Of a DNA stretch of 64,000 nt, positions 58,387-64,000 are shown one piece after another. Both the position numbers and the translations under genes were made by a program. The notes below the pieces were generated by a model. It searched no databases, was not told where the DNA came from, and was given only the letters and a program-made list of their open reading frames with translations. Position 1 is the stretch's first letter; the number at the start of each line of letters is the position of its first letter. Source of the DNA: Streptomyces flaveus. Lineage in GTDB: Bacteria; Actinomycetota; Actinomycetes; Streptomycetales; Streptomycetaceae. The DNA lies in contig NZ_BMPQ01000011.1 of the NCBI RefSeq assembly GCF_014647675.1, forward strand, positions 1 to 64,000. Reading direction: 5' to 3'.

Positions 58387-59541
58387 TCAGAGCACGCTGT
58401 AGAGGGCGTCGATGAGCGCCATCTTCCGAGGGTCGTCGGCGATGTGCGGCCCCATGCGGTTCATGACGTAGCCCAGCGAGACGCCTGCCTCCGGATCAGC
58501 GAGACCGCAGGAGCCGCCGAATCCGTCGTGTCCGAAAGCCCTCGGATTCGGACCGTAGGAGTTGTTGGGGTCGCTGAGCCAGAGGCCGAGGCCGATCTCC
58601 GTCTCGTTTTCGAAGCCGGCGCCGAGCACCAGATCGCGGCAGGCGCCCTGCCCTTCACGGACCCGCTCAGCAGCCTCCGGCGAGAGGACGCGATGCGAAC
58701 CGTACGACCCGCGCCCGGCGAAGATCCCGTACAGCGCGGCGACCGCCCGTGCCGTGCCGTGCCCGTTGGCGGCCGGGATCTCGGCGGCCCGCCACGCCGC
58801 CGTATTGGCCTCGGTCGCGCCCGCCAGGGGATTGGCCAGTGCGGCCAGCGCCACGGGCGCCAACTGGCTGAAGATCGCCGCCTGTTCACTCGACGAGGCG
58901 GCCGGCGGATGCACCAGCTCGGCCGTGCGCCCGGCCTCCTTCTCCGGCAGTCCCACGGTGAAGTCGATGGCGAGCGGACCGGTCACCTCCCGCTCCAGGA
59001 ACGCGCCCGGCAGCAGCCCCGAGACGCGCCGCACCACTTCACCGACCAGGAAGCCGTACGTCAGCGCGTGATAACCCGAGACCGTGCCCGGCTCCCACCA
59101 GGGCTCCGTCGCCGCGAGGCGCTTCGTGGTCAGCTCCCAGTCGTAGAGCTGCTCCAACGAGTGCGGCTCACGCAGCCCGGCCAGGCCCGCCCGGTGCGAC
59201 AGCAGATGCCGTACGAGCACCGACTCCTTGCCCGCCGCCGCGAACTCCGGCCAGTACGCGGCCACCGGCGCGTCGAGGTCGAGCAGCCCGTGGTCGGCCA
59301 GGATGTGCGCGCACAGCGCCGTCGGCCCCTTCGTGGTCGACCACACGTTGACCAGCGTGTCCCGCTCCCAGACACGCGTCCGCGCCGCATCCGCCCAGCC
59401 GCCCCACAGGTCAACCACGGTCTCGCCGCCCACCGTGACGGTCACGGCCGCGCCCAGCTCGTCGCGCTCCCGGAAGTTCTCCTCGAACGCGACGCGCACC
59501 GCCTCGAAGCGTGTCTCGCAGTGGCCCTGAGCCTGGGGCAT
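58387..59541 (-). CDS. Beta-lactamase-fold serine hydrolase (EstB-like)
   Basis: A 384-aa protein with no signal peptide, so cytosolic. The SxxK motif is STTK (WSTTKGPTA), Tyr motif YHALTYG replaces YxN, and HDGFGG matches the third motif. This is the pattern of class C-like esterases (family VIII), not of true beta-lactamases. The ATG at 59541 follows GGAGGACCC; a longer frame begins at 59604. It likely hydrolyses short-chain esters. It has no partner genes in an obvious operon. Confidence 0.87.
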   Translation of the reverse strand: MPQAQGHCETRFEAVRVAFEENFRERDELGAAVTVTVGGETVVDLWGGWADAARTRVWERDTLVNVWSTTKGPTALCAHILADHGLLDLDAPVAAYWPEFAAAGKESVLVRHLLSHRAGLAGLREPHSLEQLYDWELTTKRLAATEPWWEPGTVSGYHALTYGFLVGEVVRRVSGLLPGAFLEREVTGPLAIDFTVGLPEKEAGRTAELVHPPAASSSEQAAIFSQLAPVALAALANPLAGATEANTAAWRAAEIPAANGHGTARAVAALYGIFAGRGSYGSHRVLSPEAAERVREGQGACRDLVLGAGFENETEIGLGLWLSDPNNSYGPNPRAFGHDGFGGSCGLADPEAGVSLGYVMNRMGPHIADDPRKMALIDALYSVL

Positions 59542-59673
59542 GGGTCCTCCGTCGTCCGCCGGGAACACCGGGCGCGGAAGGGCGGCCCCGGCTCCCCTGA
59601 ACATACCGACCGGTCGGGCTGTGTGGAAGTCGCTGTACCCGACGCGTCCCAGGCCCGACCGGGCGACATCCCG

Positions 59674-60237
59674 CTATTGCGGTGCGATGGCTTTGAGCCA
59701 GTCCTCGACAGCGAGGACATCTGCCCACTGCGGGAACAGCTTTTCGGTGAGCATCGTGTGCACCTCGGGGTCGGTGTCGAGGCAGGCATCCGCCAGGACG
59801 GTGAGGTCGAAGTCCAGGTCGATGGCGTGCCACAGGGTGGACAGCACTACAGCGCTGGTGGCGATGCCGGTGAGAACAAGGCTGTCGATATCGCGAGCCC
59901 TGAGCACCAAGTCGAGGTCGCTGCCCGAGAACGCGCTCCCCCGCCTCTTGGTGACCACGACGTCGCCCCGCTGGGGCGCGACGTCGTGATGGATCTCGGT
60001 GCCAGGGGCCCCCTCGGTGAACAGGCCGGCCCGCACGGCGTTTGTCATCACCCTGTTGCGAGGGCTGACTTCCGGATCGCCCGGCCGTAACCCCATCACC
60101 ACGTAGATCACGGGGATGCCGGCAGCCCGGGCACCGTCGATCGCCCTGCGCAAGCGCGGCAGATAACCGGAACCGTCGTCGGCGATGGCCACGACGTCCC
60201 GTTGGACGTCCATCACCAGAAGTGCACTGTTCGCCAT
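59674..60237 (-). CDS. Isochorismatase-fold protein without the catalytic cysteine
   Basis: A 187-aa protein. Asp is in ALLVMDVQRD and Lys in VVTKRRGSAFSGSDLD, as in cysteine hydrolases, but the nucleophile segment reads LTGIATSAVVLSTLW with Val where Cys is normal. It therefore belongs to the Cys-less branch (like isochorismatases) or is non-catalytic. The ATG at 60237 follows GAAGGGG. Many such proteins are annotated as nicotinamidase-like; that reading is unlikely here. Confidence 0.87.
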   Translation of the reverse strand: MANSALLVMDVQRDVVAIADDGSGYLPRLRRAIDGARAAGIPVIYVVMGLRPGDPEVSPRNRVMTNAVRAGLFTEGAPGTEIHHDVAPQRGDVVVTKRRGSAFSGSDLDLVLRARDIDSLVLTGIATSAVVLSTLWHAIDLDFDLTVLADACLDTDPEVHTMLTEKLFPQWADVLAVEDWLKAIAPQ

Positions 60238-60525
60238 GCCTGCCGCCCCTTCTCCGTTGGGAAACAGGAGCAAGTCTGGTGGATCAACCGAGCCGCGGTG
60301 GAGGTTTCGGAGATCCTCATCAGCGTCGCGCCGCAGCGCGCCCATGACCGGTGTCGGTTCTCATCGACATTTTCTTGCCCTGCGATCACCAAGTGCTGTC
60401 CAGACTCGGTGATAAGCGGTGCCGCCCATCAGTTACGAAGCCACCGTCGGGAGCCACGTGATGCCGTGCCGGGAAACGGCGTCAAAGTGCTGTGCCAGGC
60501 ACTTCGGACCGTCGAGGATGGTCGA

Positions 60526-61272
60526 ATGACGATCACTTCGCAGGCCCGTTCCTTCGACAAGGCCGCCGCCAGCTATGCAGCGAACCGCCCTTCGTATCCG
60601 TCCGCCCTGCTCGATGCGGTCGAGGAACTCGCCGACCGCCCCTTGAAGGGCGCCCGCGCCGCGGACATCGGCGCCGGCACGGGGCTGGCAACCGCCCTCC
60701 TGCACGCCCGCGGTGCGCGCGTCATCGCGATCGAGCCCGGCCCCGGAATGGCCTCCCAGTTCCGTCGCAGACTGCCCGATGTCCCCGTCGTGCTCGGTGA
60801 CGGCAACAACCTGCCACTGGCCTCCGAGTCCATCGACATCGTCACCTACGCCCAGGCCTGGCATTGGACCGACCCGCACAAGTCCGTCCCGGAAGCCCTC
60901 CGAGTGCTGCGCCCCGGCGGCACACTTGCCCTCTGGTGGAACGACTCGGACAGCACTGTCGGCTGGATAGCCGACCAAGACGCCCGCCTGCGCCACCTAT
61001 TCGGCGCCGAGGACAGCGAACCCGACCCCATGGCCCGATTCCGCCGTCTGCCGCCCGAACTGAGCTTCGTCACCCGGCAGGTGTCGTGGACGAGGAGCGT
61101 CCCACTCGAAACGCATCTCGCGAATCTCGCCAGCTACTCCGACTTCCTCGTCCTCGGCAAGAACGCCACCGAGACGTTCCTGGCCGCTGAGCGCGACCTC
61201 CTGACTGAAGCCTTCCCTAACGGGACGGTCGAGGAGCGCTACGTGGTCAGCTTGGCCGTTGCTACCCGTTGA
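60526..61272 (+). CDS. Class I SAM-dependent methyltransferase
   Basis: A 248-aa cytosolic methyltransferase. Motif I is AADIGAGTGLAT, followed by VIAIEPGPGMASQF, DGNNLPLASESIDIVTYAQAWHWTD and ALRVLRPGGTLALWWND, typical of Methyltransf_11 proteins (YcgJ-like). The start follows GAGGA at 60514-60518. The N-terminal FDKAAASYAANRPSYP is the usual beginning. The substrate is unknown and the neighbours give no hint. Confidence 0.9.
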   Translation: MTITSQARSFDKAAASYAANRPSYPSALLDAVEELADRPLKGARAADIGAGTGLATALLHARGARVIAIEPGPGMASQFRRRLPDVPVVLGDGNNLPLASESIDIVTYAQAWHWTDPHKSVPEALRVLRPGGTLALWWNDSDSTVGWIADQDARLRHLFGAEDSEPDPMARFRRLPPELSFVTRQVSWTRSVPLETHLANLASYSDFLVLGKNATETFLAAERDLLTEAFPNGTVEERYVVSLAVATR

Positions 61273-61371
61273 CACGGCAGTAGGTCAGCGGGTGGATCCG
61301 TCCATGCGATAGGGCTCTGACCTGTGTCGAAGCCCAACTCAACTTGTCATGTGGGGCTCAGGCGCAGGCTT

Positions 61372-62097
61372 TTACGAGCTCCTGAGCAGCTCCGCCAGCG
61401 CGTCGAGTTCCCTCAGATACTCCTCCACCCTCATGGGCACCTTCGGCACCGCGCCCGGATGAGGTCCCGCCGCCGTGAACACATCGGTGTGGCGTCGCCG
61501 TCCGCTGCCCGTCTCCAGGAAGAGCGTCACCGTCGGCTCCGCCGTCTCGGTCCACGCGCGGTGCAGGGTGTGGGCGGGGAGGGCGTATGTGCTGCCCGCC
61601 GCGTACTGCGCCACGTGCGTCAGACGTAGCCGGGACGGGCCCGCGGGCTCCAGGAGCCAGTCGGCGGACTCGTCGGACAGGGACTCCTGGTAGCGGTCCG
61701 CCTCGACCCCTCCGTCGGGCTCGGGCGCGTACAACTCCATCGTCAGTTGCCCGCGTACGACGTAAGAGGCAAGCGGGGAACGGTGGTTGTGGATGTCCTC
61801 CTTGCCGACCGCGCCGCGCCCTGCGTGCCACAGGTGGGCGCGCAGCATGTGGTGGGGGCCGCCGTCGATGAGGAGGAGCTTGTCGAAGCCGAGGACATGG
61901 CGGTACGAGAGCCGGGCACAGCCTTCCGGGTCGCCTTCGCCGGAGGCGAGTTCGGCGGTCAGCTCCAACAGCCGGGCCGGAGAGCCCAGTTCGGCGATGA
62001 CGGTGCGGGCCGCCAACACTCGTTCGTGCTCGGGCAGTTCGCCGTCCAGTGCCTCGGCCAGCAGCTGTCGTGCCGCCCGGACCTGCCGACCACCCAT
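61372..62097 (-). CDS. Cupin-like protein of unknown function
   Basis: About 241 aa. GGAGGG at 62110-62105 supports the ATG at 62097; ATG at 62121, overlapping the upstream gene stop, is also possible. The centre has HLWHAGRGAVGKEDIHNHRSPLASYVVRGQLTMELY, a cupin-like double-stranded beta-helix with His residues of a metal site, then YALPAHTLHRAWTETAEPTVTLFLETG with a second His set. It is coupled to the terpene-cyclase-fold gene upstream. The function is not known; a small-molecule oxygenase or binding protein is possible. Confidence 0.7.
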   Translation of the reverse strand: MGGRQVRAARQLLAEALDGELPEHERVLAARTVIAELGSPARLLELTAELASGEGDPEGCARLSYRHVLGFDKLLLIDGGPHHMLRAHLWHAGRGAVGKEDIHNHRSPLASYVVRGQLTMELYAPEPDGGVEADRYQESLSDESADWLLEPAGPSRLRLTHVAQYAAGSTYALPAHTLHRAWTETAEPTVTLFLETGSGRRRHTDVFTAAGPHPGAVPKVPMRVEEYLRELDALAELLRSS

Positions 62098-62113
62098 GCA
62101 CGCTCCCTCCGAC

Positions 62114-63499
62114 TCAGCCATGCGGCTGGTACATCCATACGGCATGAGCGCGCAGCGCCGAAAGACCTTGATAGGTCATCCACATGGGACGGCGCAGCTC
62201 ACTGGTGGTGTCCTCGCGGGGCCAGGTCCATATGCCGTCCGTCTGTGCCGCCCACACGGCGGTGGCCGCGCCGTCCAGCCGCTCGCGCCACTCCGCCTCC
62301 ATGCCGTCCTCGCGCGCGATGTCGTGGGCAGCCGGGGTGAGCAGGGCGCGGACGACCCAGGAGGCGGTGAAGTGCCGTACGTTCAGGACCTCGTGGCGTG
62401 ACGGGTCGTCGGGGCGTGGCCTGCGCACCTCCTCGCGGAGGCTGGTCAGGTCGAGGCAGGAGTCGTGCGGGGCGTCCGGGCAGGCCAGCAGCCAGCGGAT
62501 GCCGTCCTCGCGGGCGGCGCGCGCGTTGGCGCTCTCGCCCACGACACGGGCCGCGCGATCCAGGGCGACCACGGCCTGCGAAGTGTGCAGCGGGGAGGGC
62601 GGGCCGTGGCGGGGCGCCAGGCGGTAGCTCCAGCAGCGGCGGTGCTGGCGGCGCGGGTCGGTGACGGCGCCGTCGACGAGGGCCTCCTGGAGGATCGGCA
62701 GTACGTCGGAGCGGGGTGCGGCGCGCAGCAGGCCGCGCAGCACGGTCGTCACGACATGCGTCAACTCGCGTCCGTTGCGGTCGAGTTCGAGCGTGAAGCC
62801 CGACTCGCAGTGCGCCACTTCCGCGGCCACCCGAGCCGGGTCCGCACCGGCCCGGGCCAGTGCGCCGAGCACCAGCGCGGTCACCTCGGGCCGGGCCACC
62901 GTCCCCTGCGAGCGCGCCGACCAGCCGCCGTCCGGCAGGCGCAGCCGCCACAGCGTCTCGACCAGCTCGCCCGTGCTCAACCGCCCGTCGGGGACGCCGA
63001 GATCGAGCGCGATGTGCAGCCCGTACGCCGTACCGACCGGCGTCGGCCGGCCCGCGCTCTCGCCGAGCGAGTGCGGCCAGCCGGTGAGCCGTCCGCACAC
63101 CGGATCGTCGACCACGCAGAGCTGCTCGGCGAGAGCGTCGTACGCCGACGAGAACAGTTGGGGGAGCGGTCCCGGCCCCGACAGCGACGCCGATCCCGCG
63201 TTGAACTGCCCAGTCCTCGCAAGGCCGTTGCGCTCGGACCGAGCCCGCAGCAGCTCCGCCGCCAGCCAGGCCGCGAGCGCCGTACCGAGACCGGCGACCC
63301 CGGCGATCGCATACCGTGCGGCCTGCCCGTCGATGCTGTCCGGCAGCAGGCCGAACAGCGCCTGGAACACCGCGTAACCGGCGGCCACGCAGCCGAAGCC
63401 GCCCAGCCACCGCACAAAGCGGGGTGGCCGGGGACCGTCCGGCACCGGCGGCACGGGATCCGTTCTCAACGGCCCCCGTCCCAGCTGCTGTTGAGTCAA
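62114..63499 (-). CDS. Membrane-associated prenyltransferase/squalene-oxidase-repeat protein
   Basis: About 461 aa from TTG at 63499 (GGAGGG 8 nt upstream). Two hydrophobic segments near the N-terminus (FVRWLGGFGCVAAGYAVFQALFGLL, YAIAGVAGLGTALAAWLAAELL) should insert in the membrane. The rest is an (alpha/alpha) toroid with TLWRLRLPDGGWSARSQGTVARPEVTALVLGALARAG, as in the terpene cyclase/prenyltransferase fold. The DxDD motif of class II cyclases is not seen, so it may be non-enzymatic. It is followed by the cupin-like gene, with stop and possible start overlapping. Confidence 0.7.
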   Translation of the reverse strand: MTQQQLGRGPLRTDPVPPVPDGPRPPRFVRWLGGFGCVAAGYAVFQALFGLLPDSIDGQAARYAIAGVAGLGTALAAWLAAELLRARSERNGLARTGQFNAGSASLSGPGPLPQLFSSAYDALAEQLCVVDDPVCGRLTGWPHSLGESAGRPTPVGTAYGLHIALDLGVPDGRLSTGELVETLWRLRLPDGGWSARSQGTVARPEVTALVLGALARAGADPARVAAEVAHCESGFTLELDRNGRELTHVVTTVLRGLLRAAPRSDVLPILQEALVDGAVTDPRRQHRRCWSYRLAPRHGPPSPLHTSQAVVALDRAARVVGESANARAAREDGIRWLLACPDAPHDSCLDLTSLREEVRRPRPDDPSRHEVLNVRHFTASWVVRALLTPAAHDIAREDGMEAEWRERLDGAATAVWAAQTDGIWTWPREDTTSELRRPMWMTYQGLSALRAHAVWMYQPHG

Positions 63500-63563
63500 G
63501 GCGCGCTCCCTCCCCAGGGGCGGCACATGTGGGTCATGGCGAAGCTTCCAGTCTAAGTGCTCC

Positions 63564-63929
63564 TCACAGGGCGCACTCGCACCACACCGTCTTGCCGCCC
63601 GGCCCCTGCTCCACGCCCCAGTCCAACGCGACGGCATCGAGCAGGAGGAGGCCGCGGCCCGTCTCGTCGTCCGGGCCCGGACGACGTTGGATGAGCCAGG
63701 AGTACGCGTCCGGGTCGCTGACCTCCAGGCGCGTACGACCACCGTCCGTACGGGTCAGACGGACGGTCACGGGCGTGCCCTCGCCCAGGTGATTGATCAC
63801 GTTCGCCAGCAACTCGCTGACACAGAGCTGCACTTCGGGACAGGGCCCGCCCAAGTGCTCGCGCACGGCACGACGGACCTCGGGAACGGCCTTGGGGACC
63901 ACGAGCAGTTCGAGGGTCAGGGGCTTCAT
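63564..63929 (-). CDS. RsbW-like anti-sigma-factor type ATPase
   Basis: A 121-aa GHKL-fold ATPase. The N box is ELLANVINHLGEG, G1 is EVSDPDAYSW, and G2 is DDETGRGLLLLDAVALDWG. Proteins of this type bind ATP and regulate sigma factors or serve as signalling switches; many single-domain copies exist in streptomycetes. The start overlaps the end of an upstream gene (ATGA), so they are co-translated. It is about 50 residues longer than, but clearly related to, the broken copy at 40026-40235. Confidence 0.9.
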   Translation of the reverse strand: MKPLTLELLVVPKAVPEVRRAVREHLGGPCPEVQLCVSELLANVINHLGEGTPVTVRLTRTDGGRTRLEVSDPDAYSWLIQRRPGPDDETGRGLLLLDAVALDWGVEQGPGGKTVWCECAL

Positions 63930-64000
63930 CGGCCCGCCGCCTCGACGCCGAGCGACGGCAGGGTGATGCCGTTCGCTTCCAGCGCGGTGCGGAGCTGTTC
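63926..64000 (-). CDS. Partial gene at window edge (C-terminus only)
   Basis: The last 24 residues of a gene that enters from the right: EQLRTALEANGITLPSLGV then EAAGR and a TGA at 63928-63926 that overlaps the HATPase start. The ending LxxALxxxGITLPSLGV is seen in small proteins encoded just before such ATPases. The body is outside the window, so no function is given. Confidence 0.65.
   Translation of the reverse strand, partial: EQLRTALEANGITLPSLGVEAAGR

Noticed and set aside
58387..59541. Third beta-lactamase
   Set aside because: It lacks a signal peptide, has YHA for YxN and the overall pattern of family VIII esterases.
59674..60237. Nicotinamidase
   Set aside because: The essential Cys is absent from the conserved segment.

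Overview
The window is high-GC actinobacterial DNA, almost certainly chromosomal DNA of a Streptomyces. The support is the strong G/C bias at third codon positions, GTG/TTG starts, many -10-like hexamers 6-7 nt upstream of start codons (leaderless mRNAs), and families typical of the genus: a SARP-NB-ARC regulator, a SpoIIE phosphatase with RsbW-like ATPases, a blaL/blaA/blaB beta-lactamase locus, GH43-CBM13 enzymes and streptogrisin-like proteases. No rRNA, tRNA or CRISPR array was seen.

Layout. 0.1-6.5 kb: a threonine-codon leader peptide and terminator hairpin precede an editing-less threonyl-tRNA synthetase, followed by a DrrAB-type ABC exporter and a large SARP regulator in tail-to-tail overlap. 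7.2-14.1 kb: small regulator/target pairs transcribed divergently (TetR/SDR, MarR/RidA, HxlR/RidA) and an amino-acid permease divergent from homocysteine S-methyltransferase. 14.1-17.5 kb: scrambled DNA with gene fragments, two small secreted proteins, a perfect palindrome and two truncated copies of one TetR-type gene. 17.9-21.5 kb: a LysR-controlled PrpF isomerase and a dicarboxylate transporter. 21.5-22.5 kb: an HD/ASCH gene pair.

22.9-35.3 kb: a tightly coupled five-gene operon (DUF4132-like protein, 1684-aa protein of unknown function, MoxR AAA+ ATPase, DUF5682-VWA fusion, SWIM zinc-finger protein). It resembles the uncharacterised yehH-Q group of E. coli and is the best candidate here for a poorly described multi-protein system. 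The MoxR ATPase probably remodels a target chosen through the VWA and SWIM proteins; no substrate can be read from the sequence.

35.5-40.7 kb: DinB protein, third TetR fragment, PAS-GAF-SpoIIE phosphatase, methyltransferase, a partial duplicate of the 21.8-22.2 kb HD/ASCH region, and a truncated HATPase with a small Cys-rich protein. 40.7-43.6 kb: blaB-blaA divergent from blaL. 43.7-54.3 kb: surface and polysaccharide functions (PATR-repeat anchored protein, two GH43 enzymes, CE12 esterase, DUF2264, secreted protein of unknown function) plus a stand-alone polyprenyl synthetase. 54.5-64 kb: Nudix, a trypsin-like/SGNH fusion, serine hydrolase, isochorismatase-like protein, methyltransferase, and a cupin-like / terpene-cyclase-fold pair next to an RsbW-like ATPase.

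Two dispersed duplications (TetR C-terminal fragment, three copies; HD/ASCH, two copies) join distant parts of the window. They suggest past recombination that left gene ends as scars. All family assignments come from reading the sequence; no database search was run.
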